From the NCBI RefSeq assembly GCF_001701025.1, contig NZ_CP016793.1, forward strand, positions 9,238,001 through 9,302,000: a DNA stretch of 64,000 nt, read 5' to 3'. The position numbers and the translations under genes were made by a program. Every line of letters starts with the position of its first letter. Position 1 is the stretch's first letter. A model generated the notes under the pieces. The model ran no database searches, was not told the origin of the DNA, and saw only the letters and a program-made list of their open reading frames with translations. This document shows, piece after piece, positions 35,453-44,579 of the stretch. The DNA is from Lentzea guizhouensis. Lineage in GTDB: Bacteria > Actinomycetota > Actinomycetes > Mycobacteriales > Pseudonocardiaceae.

Positions 35453-35835
35453 GCGGACAGGGCCTCCGCCTTGATCTGCTCGAACTGCGCGGCCATCGCC
35501 TCGGACAACGCCTGGGCTCCGGACAGCGGGCGCACCATGACGGTGAACTCGTCGATCAGGCCGTCCTCGTTCAGGTGCAGGAAGTCGCAGCCCTGCACCT
35601 CTTTGCCGTTGACCTCGGCGCGGAAGACGAGTGCGGAGTTGGCGCCGTCGACGATCTCGCGTTCGTAGCGGAAGTTCTCGAAGACCCGCATGACGCCGCG
35701 CAGGATGGCCGCGGTGAGCGGCTTGCCGGGGTACGGGGAGAACGCGACAGGGCTGGTGAACACCACGTCGTCGGCGAGGCAGGCGGCCATCGCGTCGGTG
35801 TCGCGGGCCTCGACGGCCGCTCGGAAAGCCTTCAT
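35449..35835 (-). CDS. SnoaL-like (NTF2-fold) protein
   Basis: A 128-residue protein from ATG 35835. KAFRAAVEARDTDAMAACLADDVVFTSPVAFSPYPGKPL, VFENFRYEREIVDGANSALVF, and CDFLHLNEDGLIDEFTVMVRPL fit the cone-shaped NTF2/SnoaL fold. The family includes polyketide cyclases, isomerases and many uncharacterised small-molecule binding proteins. It is the first gene of a three-gene set with two membrane-linked proteins. Confidence 0.82.
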   Translation of the reverse strand: MKAFRAAVEARDTDAMAACLADDVVFTSPVAFSPYPGKPLTAAILRGVMRVFENFRYEREIVDGANSALVFRAEVNGKEVQGCDFLHLNEDGLIDEFTVMVRPLSGAQALSEAMAAQFEQIKAEALSA

Positions 35836-35903
35836 GAACGGCACCGTACCCCGGTCGGCGTGGTTCACGGGCGCGCTCGGCCGGGTGAGGTTGAATCGAA
35901 CGC

Positions 35904-36212
35904 ATGAACGGGATGTCCGCGTTGCAGGAGGCATTGGCAGAGCCCGCGGCGCAGGCGCGCGACCGGTTCGCGGGGCGGCTCAACGGCTACCTCGAGGGGT
36001 CCGACGTCGTGCACGCGGTGCGGTTGCAGGGCTGGCTGGGGCTCGAGGTGCCCGCTCCCGGCTGTCACGTCGGCACGGGCAGCTGGGACTTCACCCGGTT
36101 CAAGGCGACCACCTCACCGGTGACGTGCGGGCGGTGCCGGTCGGCCGGTCTGCTCGCCAGCTCGTTCACCGGAGGGCCGCACCAGCAGGTCCTCGACCTG
36201 GAGGGGATCTAG
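35904..36212 (+). CDS. Small hypothetical protein, 102 residues
   Basis: ATG 35904 is divergent from the SnoaL-like gene. The sequence starts with an amphipathic helix (ALQEALAEPAAQARDRFAGRL). A compact middle with Trp and three Cys (APGCHVG, VTCGRCRSAG) follows and might hold a metal or a disulphide. No signal peptide is evident. I do not recognise it; codon use and spacing suggest it is real. Confidence 0.5.
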   Translation: MNGMSALQEALAEPAAQARDRFAGRLNGYLEGSDVVHAVRLQGWLGLEVPAPGCHVGTGSWDFTRFKATTSPVTCGRCRSAGLLASSFTGGPHQQVLDLEGI

Positions 36213-36276
36213 GCAGCGCGGGGCGATCCGCGCCGCGCGGTGCATCGCGGCGCGGGTCTGCGCGGTCTGCTCCGGC

Positions 36277-36672
36277 TCAGCCGCAGGCAGCCCGGTTGCG
36301 CACGCCCATTCCGGTCAGCGCGGTCATGCCGAGACGCTCGTAGTACGGCCGCAGCTCCTCGTCGCAAACGAGGTCTATCGAGTACAGGTGCGCACCCTCG
36401 GCGAGGATCCGGCGCACCAGCTCCGCACCGATCCCCCGGCCCTGGTGCTCGGGCAGCACCTCCAGCCACGGGACGAACGCGGTCAGCACGCCGTCGCTGA
36501 TCATGTTCACGAACCCGGCCACCCGGCCGTCATCTCGTGCGACTACGGCCCGGTAACTACCGCGCAGGACGGCGAGGTGCTGGGCGGCGGACGGGGGCTG
36601 CGGCCAGCCCGCGAAGAAGCCGGCCAGGTCGCCTTCGGTGAGGTCACTGACGTCGGAGGTGTAGGTGATCAC
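36277..36672 (-). CDS. GNAT-family N-acetyltransferase
   Basis: A 131-residue protein from GTG 36672. The acetyl-CoA site is LEVLPEHQGRGIGAELVRRIL (Q/RxxGxG/A). AVVARDDGRVAGFVNMISDG gives strands 2-4, and SIDLVCDEELRPYYERLGMTALTGMGVR the C-terminal part. The substrate cannot be told. It stands alone with a weak ribosome site. Confidence 0.85.
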   Translation of the reverse strand: MITYTSDVSDLTEGDLAGFFAGWPQPPSAAQHLAVLRGSYRAVVARDDGRVAGFVNMISDGVLTAFVPWLEVLPEHQGRGIGAELVRRILAEGAHLYSIDLVCDEELRPYYERLGMTALTGMGVRNRAACG

Positions 36673-37075
36673 GACCGCAGCGTGGCACCGCGCGCGGCAG
36701 CAGGACCGCCGGGTACCTCCGACGACCCGCACACAAATGGCGGCGGAAGTCTGACCGAACACTCGAAAATCGTGCCCGTCTTGATTGGCCGGAACCCCGC
36801 GGACGCACGCGAAAACGATTGCAGTGAGATCTAAGGATAACCCCGCACTTTTGGTCGTTAAGGTCGTGCGAAGCGGTTTCGGTCCTTTAACACTTTTCAG
36901 TACACCGCCTCCCAACAGCATGAACGCTCCAGAAAAGCGAGCGCGACCACCCGGACGGCGGAATCTTGCGGGTCAAACGTACTGAGACGAGGACTAGCCG
37001 AAGGACATTTGCCGTCCCTATCCTCGATTTGCCGACACCGCACCTGAAGTGATCCGTGCAGCCGGGAGGAAGAGT
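36673..37075. other. Intergenic region, no gene seen
   Basis: About 400 bases between divergent GNAT and LuxR genes. It is less GC-rich around 36760-36900, where promoters may sit. No clear palindrome or gene was found. Confidence 0.5.
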
Positions 37076-39900
37076 GTGGAGCGCCTGATTCTCGAAGAAC
37101 TCACGGACACGGCGGCACCGGAGACCACGGGCGCCCACTGGGCGGTGCACGGCCGGACGGCCCAGGTCGGCCGGGTCGAGCAGCTGATGCGCGACACCGC
37201 GGAACAGCAGCGCGCCCACGTGGTCGTGGTGGAGTCCGGCGCGGGCACCGGTAAGACCCGGTTGCTGCTGGAGCTGATGACGGCCGCGGCCCGACGCGGT
37301 TTCGCCGTCGTCAACGGCGCCGCCGAGCAGCCGGGCCTGCCGCGCGCGGTCACGCTCGTCAGCCAGCGCGGCGGCAGGCAGGAGGACGACCGGGTCGGCG
37401 TGCTCGCCGCCCGGTTCGAGGCGCAGCTCGCGAACCACCTCCGCCGCAGCCCGGTGCTGGTGGCCGTGGACGACGCGCAGTGGACCGACCTGATGCTGCT
37501 GCACGCGCTCGGCGCCGTGATGTCCAAACTGGACAAGGCACCGGTGCTGTGGCTGTTCGCGGTCCACTCCGACCACGCCGACTCCCCGAGCGGTGCCGCG
37601 CTGCGCGCCCTCGTGCGCCGGCACCGCACCGAGTGGCTAGGGCCGCTGGAGCCGTTGACCGGTGCCGCCGTGGCCGGCATCGCGGGCGACCTGCTCGACG
37701 CGGCGCCGAGCGACGACCTGGTGGCGTTGTCCGAGAGCGTCGGCACCCGAGGCGGTCGTGGACCTGGTGCTCGACCTGCGCCGGGAAGGCTGTGTGACGG
37801 TCGTGGACCACGTGGCGCGGCTCGCGTCGGGGCCGCTCGCGACGGGGATCTCGGCGGTCGAGGCCGACCCCGGTGCCGCGCTGCCGCGTCCGTTCGCCCG
37901 GCTGGTGCAGGCCAGGCTGCGCGAGCTCTCCCCGCGGGCGCAGGAGGTGCTGCAGGTCGCCGCCGTGCTGGGTCACAGCTTCGCGCCGCAGGACCTGGCC
38001 GAGATGCTCGGCGAACGTCCCGCGCAGCTGCTGGGCCCGTTGCAGGAGGCGCTGGCCGCCGGGCTGGTCGGCAGCGACTCCGACGAGTTCGTGTTCCACC
38101 GCGAGCCGGTGTGGCGCGCGGTGCTCGACACCGTGCCCGAGCTGCTGCGCTCGATGCTGCACCGGCAGGCCGCCACGATGCTGCTCGCCCGTCCCGGCGG
38201 CCGGGTCGAGGCCGCCGCGGTGCACCTGGTGCACTGCGCGGTTCCCGGTGACGCCGCGGTGATCGGCACGATCCGCGAGGCGGCGCAGCACCTGCTCGCC
38301 ACGTCACCGCAGGCCGCCTCGCGCGACGCGGGGGCTGCGGATCGGCACCGGGCGCCGACCACGTGGACCTCGCGACCAGGCCCCGCGGCGCGTCCGGCTC
38401 GGCTCGCTGAGCGACGCGGTCGACCTCGCGCGGGAACACCTGCGGGACCACGCCGACGCCGCTCCCGAGCTCACCAGGCCGCTGCGGACCTGGCTCGCGA
38501 CGGCGCTGATGCTGCGCGGCGACACCACGGCGGCCCACGACGTCTCGCAGCAGGCCCTCGGCACCGCGGAACCGGCGGGGAACCACCGGGACGCCGAACC
38601 GTGCCCGGAGCTGTTGCTGCTCAACGCCCTCTCGCACAACGACCAGAGCAAGGTCGCCGCCATCGCGGACCGGGTGCTCGAGCCGCCGGGACCGCACAGC
38701 GACGACGTCCGGGCCGCCGCGCTCAACGTGCGGGCGATGTCGCTGTGGCGGGAGGGCAGGCTCGACGCCGCGATCGACACCATCGACGAGGCGGTGCGGA
38801 TGCGTGGTCAGCTCACCCGCGCGTGGCAGTGCGATCCACTGTGGACCCGCGCCTGGCTGCTGACCAAGGTGCGCGAGCTCGACGAGGCGCTCGCCGCCGC
38901 CGAGACCGCGCGGGCGGCGATCGACACCGAGCACAACGGTGTGCTCAACCCGGTCCCGCTCGCCCTGCGCGCCACGATCCTGCTGGCCAAGGGCGAGCTG
39001 GCGGCGGCGGAGTCGGACGCACGGGCCGGGCTGGTGGCCTCCGAACGCACGGAGATGCCGTTGTACGAACCGCAGCTGCGCGCCGTGCTGGTGATCTCGG
39101 CGCTGCGCCGCGGTGATCTCGCCACGGCCGCCGACAGCCTGCGTCGGCTGGAGGAGTGCGCACCGGCCGAGCGCGCGCGTCCGTGGTCGGCTCTCGTGCG
39201 CGTGCTGGCCGCGGTCGTCACGTCGGCGCGTCGCGGTGCGCACGCGGCGATGGACGAGCTGCGCGGATCCTTGGTGGATCCCGAGCAGTGCCGCCAGCTC
39301 CTGCTGGAGGACCCGTCGATGGCGGCGTGGGCGGTGCGCACCGCGTTGTCGGCGGGAGAGCGGGAGAACGCGGAGAACGTGGTCGCCGCAGCCGAGCAGA
39401 TCGCGGCGGGCAACCCGGCTTTCCCCGTGGTCGTCGCGGCGGCACGGCACGGCCGGGCGTTGTTCGACAACGATGTCAGCGCCCTGCGCGGGCTGGAGGA
39501 CCGCTACGGCGACCCGTGGGCGGCCGCTTCGGTCATCGAGGACACCGGGACGTTGCTGCGCGACCACGACCGCGACGAGGCCGTGGCCGAGCTGAACCGG
39601 GCGATGGCGGCCTACGACGAGCTCGGCGCGGAGTGGGACTCGGCGCGCGTGCGGCGCAAGCTGCGCAGGCTCGGCGTGCGGCGGCGGCACTGGAACCACG
39701 AGGCGCGACCGGAGACCGGGTGGGACAGCCTCACCAGCACCGAGGCGAAGGTCGCCAGGCTGGTGGCGCAGGGGCTGACGAACCGGCAGGTGGCGAGCGA
39801 GATGTTCGTGTCGCCGCACACCGTCGGGTTCCACCTCCGGCAGATCTACCGCAAGCTGTCGATCCAGTCGCGGGTGGACTTGGCCCGCATCGCGCCCTGA
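37076..39900 (+). pseudogene. LAL-type LuxR regulator, reading frame broken
   Basis: GTG 37076 follows GGGAGGA at ideal spacing. Frame 2 carries Walker A ESGAGTGKTRLLLEL and Walker B VLVAVDDAQWTD. At about 37745 the sensible sequence moves to frame 3 (PEAVVDLVLDLRREGCVTVVDH). Between about 38320 and 38395 it passes through frame 2 into frame 1 (LGSLSDAVDLAREHL). Frame 1 then runs to the C-terminal LuxR helix-turn-helix LTSTEAKVARLVAQGLTNRQVASEMFVSPHTVGFHLRQIYRKL. An intact protein would be about 940 residues, a usual LAL length, activating transcription on binding ATP and a ligand. At least two frame breaks mean either a pseudogene or several read errors in GC-rich DNA; codon bias is kept throughout, favouring recent breaks or errors. 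Confidence 0.75.
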
Positions 39901-40054
39901 GGGGATGCGGACGTGGTGACGGGTGGGTTCACGTCGTGTGCGCGTTCTCACCCGAGGCCGATTGAAGGTCTTCCGCCAGGGTTTCGGCCCTTGTCCTGCC
40001 CGCGTGACCTTGCCCTCGGCTCCCCTGCGCCGCGTGCGCTGTGGTGCCGTCGGC

Positions 40055-40513
40055 ATGACCACGGGCGCCTTGGCGGTTCTCGCGCACTCGAGCGCTGACG
40101 GTCACATGCCCGACGCGGGGCTCGTGTTCTCGCTCGTGGCGTTGCTGACGTGGGCGGTGTCCGGGCTGGCCCGGTACGAGCTGACGCCCGCGCGGCTGCT
40201 GCTGATCGTCGGCGGCGGCCAGCTGGCGATGCACCTGATGCTGGAGCTCGCCTCGTCGCGGTACGACCACGTGAGCGTCGAACGGATGACCGCGGCCCAC
40301 GTGGTGGCCACGGCCGTGGTCGTCGGCGTGCTGGCGTTGGCCGAACGCACGGTTCTCGGGCTGGCGCGCGCACTCGCGTCGTTGTTGCCCCGCAAGCTGA
40401 CGCCGTTCATGGCGACGGCTCCTCTCGCTGTGCCCGTGCACCGGCACGTCCCGGCCGTCCCCGTGGTCCTGGACGTGCTGTCGTGGCGCGGTCCACCGGC
40501 TGAACAGGCCTGA
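40055..40513 (+). CDS. Small membrane protein beside PepSY reductase
   Basis: A 152-residue protein from ATG 40055. It has about four hydrophobic helices: AGLVFSLVALLTWAVSGL, LLLIVGGGQLAMHLMLEL, AAHVVATAVVVGVLALAE and TVLGLARALASLL. His residues at MHL and AAHVVA, in or near helices, are typical of proteins found with copper- or iron-handling membrane genes. It is followed by a strong hairpin and the PepSY gene, so a shared metal-related role is plausible. An earlier in-frame start exists, but residues before 40055 look unlike protein. Confidence 0.55.
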   Translation: MTTGALAVLAHSSADGHMPDAGLVFSLVALLTWAVSGLARYELTPARLLLIVGGGQLAMHLMLELASSRYDHVSVERMTAAHVVATAVVVGVLALAERTVLGLARALASLLPRKLTPFMATAPLAVPVHRHVPAVPVVLDVLSWRGPPAEQA

Positions 40514-40527
40514 CTCCCCCTCACCCG

Positions 40528-40552
40528 AGGCCGGCGCCGCGTGCGCCGGCCT
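40528..40552 (+). terminator. GC-rich stem-loop between membrane protein and PepSY genes
   Basis: AGGCCGGCGC (40528-40537), loop CGCGT, GCGCCGGCCT (40543-40552): a perfect 10-bp stem 15 bases after a stop and 33 bases before the next ATG. It may be a terminator or an attenuator. Confidence 0.6.
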
Positions 40553-40584
40553 GAGCCTGTTCACGCCCGAATCGGAGCTTTGCC

Positions 40585-41900
40585 ATGTCCACCACGGAAA
40601 CGTCCACCACGGGAACACCGCCGGTCGCGCGGACCTCGTTCGCCTGGCGCGGTCGGTTCCTGCGCCTGCACTTCTACGCCGGCGTGCTCGTCGGCCCGTT
40701 CATCCTGATCGCCGCGCTGACCGGTGTGCTGTACGCCCTGACGCCCCAGCTGGAGTCGTGGGTGTACTCCGACCAGCTGCGCGTTCCCGCGTCGTCCCAG
40801 CAGCTCCCGCTGTCCGACCAGGTCCGCGCGGCGATGGCGACCTCGCCGGCCGGTGACCTCGTCGCGGTCCGCCCCGCCCCCGAACCCGGCGACACGACCC
40901 GCGTGCTGTTCGCCGAGGAGGGGCTGGGCGAGTCCGAGCGCCGGGCCGTCTTCGTCGACCCGGGCACCGGTGCGGTGACCGGTGATCTCGTGGTCTACGG
41001 CTCCAGCGGGGTGCTGCCGTTGCGCACCACCCTGGACCAGCTGCACCGCAACCTGATGCTCGGCGAACCTGGCCGGTTGTACAGCGAGCTCGCCGCGTCC
41101 TGGCTGTGGGTGATCGCGCTGGGCGGCCTGGTCCTGTGGCTGACGCGGGCGGGCGGGAGCAAGCGGATCCGCAGGCACGGCCTGCTCGGCGTGTGGGTGC
41201 TGGCGGGTGCGCTGTTCCTGTCCGCCACCGGTCTGACCTGGTCGGCCCACGCGGGTGAGAACATCGGCACGCTGCGCCAGGCGTTCGGCTGGTCGACGCC
41301 GTCGTTGCAGGTCCCCAGCGGTGGCGACCACTCCGGCCACGGCGAGCACACCTCCGCGCCTGCCTCCGACCCGGCCGACATCGACACCGTGCTCGCGGCG
41401 GCGCGGGCGTGGGGCATCGACGCGGGCAAGGTCGAGATCGGGCTGCCCGCCTCCGGCGTGTGGAAGGTCGCGGAGATCGAGAAGGGTCTCGCGAGCCACG
41501 GTGACTCGGTGGCCGTGCAGGACGGGACGGTGGTCAGCTCGGTGCGGTTCGCGTACTTCCCGTTCATGGCGAAGATGACCAGGTGGGGCATCGACGCGCA
41601 CATGGGCGTGCTGTTCGGCTGGCCCAACCAGCTGCTCCTGCTGCTGATCGGCGACTGGCTGGTGGCGCTGGTCGTGATGGGCTACCGGATGTGGTGGAGG
41701 CGCAGGCCGACGCGCGGGTTCGACCGGCCGGCGCCGCGCGGGCAGTGGCGCGAGGCGCCGCCGGTGGCGTTGGTGGGGCTCGGGCCGGCACGGTCGTGGT
41801 CGGGTGGTTCGCGCCGTTGCTCGGGGTCAGCCTGGTGGTGGACGCGGTGCTGGGGATGCGCGGCAAGGCGAAGGGATCGGTCCGGGCGGAGGCGGGCTGA
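40585..41900 (+). pseudogene. PepSY-TM family membrane reductase, C-terminus frame-shifted
   Basis: From ATG 40585 the protein has four main membrane helices (FYAGVLVGPFILIAALTGVLYAL, LAASWLWVIALGGLVLWL, LLGVWVLAGALFLSATGLTW, LLLLLIGDWLVALVVMGY) and PepSY domains between them. His residues placed for haem include LHFYAG and LDQLHRNLML. A His-rich loop GGDHSGHGEH lies near residue 250. This family includes siderophore-iron reductases. Near 41780 the family-like sequence leaves frame 1 and continues in frame 3 as AGTVVVGWFAPLLGVSLVVDAV to a stop at 41900. In frame 1 no stop occurs, so translation would run on into the next gene as an 826-residue product. A one-base loss or a read error explains it. 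Apart from this tail the protein is complete. Confidence 0.7.
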
Positions 41901-42090
41901 CAACGCCGGCGAAAGGCGCCGGGTGGTGAGCTGCGGGCGTCGCACACCACCCGGCGATGCACGGTCCACAGTGGACAAAGCTTGCCTGATCTGGACATTT
42001 GCGGCATATTTACGCCCAGGTGCGCCGGGAAGTCTGGTCGGCCCGCACGTCACAGGCGGTGGCGGCGGAGAGCTGACGAGGGGTGCCCGG

Positions 42091-43065
42091 ATGACGCTCA
42101 TCCCCCACGCCATCCCCCTGATCAACGACCCGCAGGTCGGGCACGCCCTCGCCGCGCGCTGGCGGCGGGCACGGATGCTGCTGCTGCTCTCCACGGGGGT
42201 GCTGCCGGTGGCGATCGGTCTCGTCTGCGTGGTGCTGGCCTGGATCAACTCGGCCGGGCAGCGGATCATGCCGTGGTGGTCGGCGATTCCGGCGCTGGCG
42301 GCGGCCGCGTGCGCGTGGGCGTTGGTGTCGTGGTTGCGGCGCAACGGGTTGAGCGATCCGCACTCGTGGTTGCCCGCGACGACGTTGATGACCGGCGCGC
42401 AGGTGGTGCTCGGGGTGCTGCCGGGGTCGGGGATCGCGCTGCGGCTCAGTCCGGGTGCGGCGATCGCGGTGAAGGCCCTGTGCGCGGCCGGGGTACTGGG
42501 GGCGGGCTCGGCCGGGTGGCTGGCGCGGCTGGCGAAGCGGTCGTTGCTCGCGGTGCCGGTCGTGGAGCTCGGGGCCACGGCGTTTCCGCTCGTGTTGGCG
42601 AGCGACGGCGCGAGGGTGGTCATCGGCACAGATCGGATCGACTGGCGAGAGGCCGGGGTCGCGTTCGCCAGGATCCAACGCGTCACGGCGCGAGACGACG
42701 CGCTGGTGCTGCACACGGCATCCGGCGCGTGGACGGTGCCGGTCCATGATGCCGTCGAAGCGCGCGACTTGCTGTTGCGCCGGATCGCGTGGTGGCGGGA
42801 ACAGACTGATGCGGCCGCACAGCAGGAGCGCGAGCGGTACCACCAGTTGTTGTGTGAGCTGAATGCGATCAACGGCCGTGCGTCGACTGGACCGGTCAGC
42901 GTCACGGTGGACGCGAACGGCGTCACGACCGGTATCACGCTCGACGCCGCCGCACGCGACCATGACCCCGAGGTGCTGTCGGCGTTGTTGATGGCGTGTA
43001 TCGGCAAGGCACGCGCGGATGCCCGCAAACGGGTGCAGGACCTGGTGCTCGACCACGCGGCGTGA
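42091..43065 (+). CDS. Membrane protein with C-terminal YbaB/EbfC-like domain
   Basis: A 324-residue protein from ATG 42091. The N-terminal part has four hydrophobic segments (MLLLLSTGVLPVAIGLVCVVLAWI, WWSAIPALAAAACAWALVSWL, VVLGVLPGSGIALRL, AIAVKALCAAGVLGAGSAGWL). A small beta domain follows (LASDGARVVIGTDRIDWREAGVAFARIQRVTARDDALVLHT), PH-like in pattern. A coiled-coil stretch (REQTDAAAQQERERYHQLLCELNAI) then leads to SVTVDANGVTTGITLDAAAR..LSALLMACIGKARADARKRV, the pattern of YbaB-type DNA-binding proteins. This domain mix recalls actinomycete secretion-locus proteins. The upstream frame-shifted PepSY gene runs in frame into it. Confidence 0.6.
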   Translation: MTLIPHAIPLINDPQVGHALAARWRRARMLLLLSTGVLPVAIGLVCVVLAWINSAGQRIMPWWSAIPALAAAACAWALVSWLRRNGLSDPHSWLPATTLMTGAQVVLGVLPGSGIALRLSPGAAIAVKALCAAGVLGAGSAGWLARLAKRSLLAVPVVELGATAFPLVLASDGARVVIGTDRIDWREAGVAFARIQRVTARDDALVLHTASGAWTVPVHDAVEARDLLLRRIAWWREQTDAAAQQERERYHQLLCELNAINGRASTGPVSVTVDANGVTTGITLDAAARDHDPEVLSALLMACIGKARADARKRVQDLVLDHAA

Positions 43066-43144
43066 CCCACCCGGAAGTCGGTTGTCCTTCACCGCGGCGC
43101 ATACGTACGTTCACGTCGACTACGGGAGATGGGGGCGACACATC

Positions 43145-44473
43145 ATGCGCAGACGTGACTTCCTCGCGGCGGCGGCCGGCGTCGCGGTGGTGGCGGCCAA
43201 CCCGGCGAGTGCGGTGGCCGCGACGCGACAACGGCCGGGCGCCTCGCACGTGCCGGACCTCAACATCGGCGACTTCCCCGTGGTGGCCCAGGTTCGCGCC
43301 CGCCGCGGCCTGGAGCACCTCAAGGTCCTGAGCGAGCAGATCGGCCCGCGCATCGGCGGCACCGCCTCCGAGCACCGCGCGCGCGACTACCTCGTCCGGG
43401 TGCTCAAGCAGTTGCGCTACAAGGTGACCACGCAGCCGTTCACCGTGCCCGACAAGTACCTCGCGGACATCACCGTCGACCGCACGCGGTGGCAGGCGGG
43501 AGCGTCCCGGTTCGGCGCCCTCGGCGTGACGGTCAAGGCCCCGGTCGTCGACGTCGGCGACGGCACCGCGCTGCCCGACCTCACCGGCAAGATCGCGCTG
43601 TTCGTCAACGCCCCCACCGGCTCCGCACCCACCCTGGCGGCGATCGAGAAGGGCGCCGTGGCCGTCGTGCTCGGCCGCGTCTCGGCCACCGCGAGCAAGC
43701 TCTCCGCGTTCTCCCCCACCCTCACCCAGAACGTGGCCGTCCCGGTGATCGGTCTCGCCCAGGTGCACACCGAACGCCTCCGCGGCACCACGACCGAACT
43801 GACCGTCACCACCACCCATCACCCGAACCTCACGTCCTACAACGTGATCGCCGAACGCCCCGCCACCTTCCCGTGGCGTGACAACGGCGTCGTGATGGTC
43901 ACCGCGCACTACGACAGCGTTCCGGGCTCACCAGGCGCCAACGACGACGGCAGCGGCACGGTCCTGTGCCTCGAACTCGCGCGAGTGCTCCGCTATCTGC
44001 CAACGAACAAGACCCTGCGGTTCGCGCTCTGGGGCTCAGAAGAACAAGGCCTCCTCGGCTCCCGTCACTACGTTTCGCAACTCACGCCAGAAGAGATCGC
44101 ACGCATCAAGGGCGTGTTCCAGAACGACATGGTCGCCACCAGCCACGACCCCGCAACCGCCTACTGGCTGCTGTCGGTCGACGGCGCGGACAACAACACC
44201 ACCCGCGAGGTCCGCGCAGCCGCCCAACGCCTCGGATACGACCCACGCGTCCACGGCCCGGTGGCGCGCGGGTCGAGCGACCACGTGCCGTTCCACGAGA
44301 AGGGCATGGCGTCGGCGAACTTCAGCTGGCGTGGCGAGGGCGGCCCGCACCTGCTGGAGCCGATCTACCACACACCGGAGGACACGATCGCGGACAACGT
44401 GAGCCTCGAACGGCTGCAGGTGTCGATGGAGCTCGTCGGCGCGGCCGCGTACCGCCTCGCGACGCAGAAGTAG
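43145..44473 (+). CDS. Secreted M28-family zinc aminopeptidase
   Basis: A 442-residue protein from ATG 43145 with a Tat signal (MRRRDFLAAAAGVAVVAA). A PA-type insert (VVDVGDGTALPDLTGKIALF) sits in the middle. Zinc ligands appear in order: VMVTAHYDSVPG (His), PGANDDGSGT (Asp), WGSEEQGLLGS (catalytic Glu pair), FQNDMVATS (Asp), and PIYHTPEDTI (His). It should fold with metal in the cytoplasm and be exported to cut N-terminal residues from peptides. It is convergent with the GGDEF-EAL gene, with a bidirectional hairpin between. Confidence 0.9.
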   Translation: MRRRDFLAAAAGVAVVAANPASAVAATRQRPGASHVPDLNIGDFPVVAQVRARRGLEHLKVLSEQIGPRIGGTASEHRARDYLVRVLKQLRYKVTTQPFTVPDKYLADITVDRTRWQAGASRFGALGVTVKAPVVDVGDGTALPDLTGKIALFVNAPTGSAPTLAAIEKGAVAVVLGRVSATASKLSAFSPTLTQNVAVPVIGLAQVHTERLRGTTTELTVTTTHHPNLTSYNVIAERPATFPWRDNGVVMVTAHYDSVPGSPGANDDGSGTVLCLELARVLRYLPTNKTLRFALWGSEEQGLLGSRHYVSQLTPEEIARIKGVFQNDMVATSHDPATAYWLLSVDGADNNTTREVRAAAQRLGYDPRVHGPVARGSSDHVPFHEKGMASANFSWRGEGGPHLLEPIYHTPEDTIADNVSLERLQVSMELVGAAAYRLATQK

Positions 44474-44496
44474 GACGCAGAGGTAGACCGCGCCCG

Positions 44497-44542
44497 ACCG
44501 TGTGGCACCCGCCGTTCCCGCACCAGGTGGGTGCCACACGGT
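44497..44542. terminator. Bidirectional stem-loop between convergent genes
   Basis: ACCGTGTGGCACCC (44497-44510) pairs perfectly with GGGTGCCACACGGT (44529-44542), loop 18 bases, between the stops at 44473 and 44580. Confidence 0.75.
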
Positions 44543-44579
44543 TCGACCTGCGGAGCACCGCGGTCCGCGACCGGAGCGG

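Noticed and set aside
37018..40062. 1014-residue open frame on the minus strand
   Set aside because: It is the antisense shadow of the LuxR gene; the residues are Arg/Pro/His-rich, match no fold, and the plus strand has clear domains.
40585..43065. A single 826-residue PepSY fusion protein
   Set aside because: The middle (about 41780-42090) has no protein-like character in this frame, while family-like residues of the PepSY tail continue in frame 3 to a stop at 41900.
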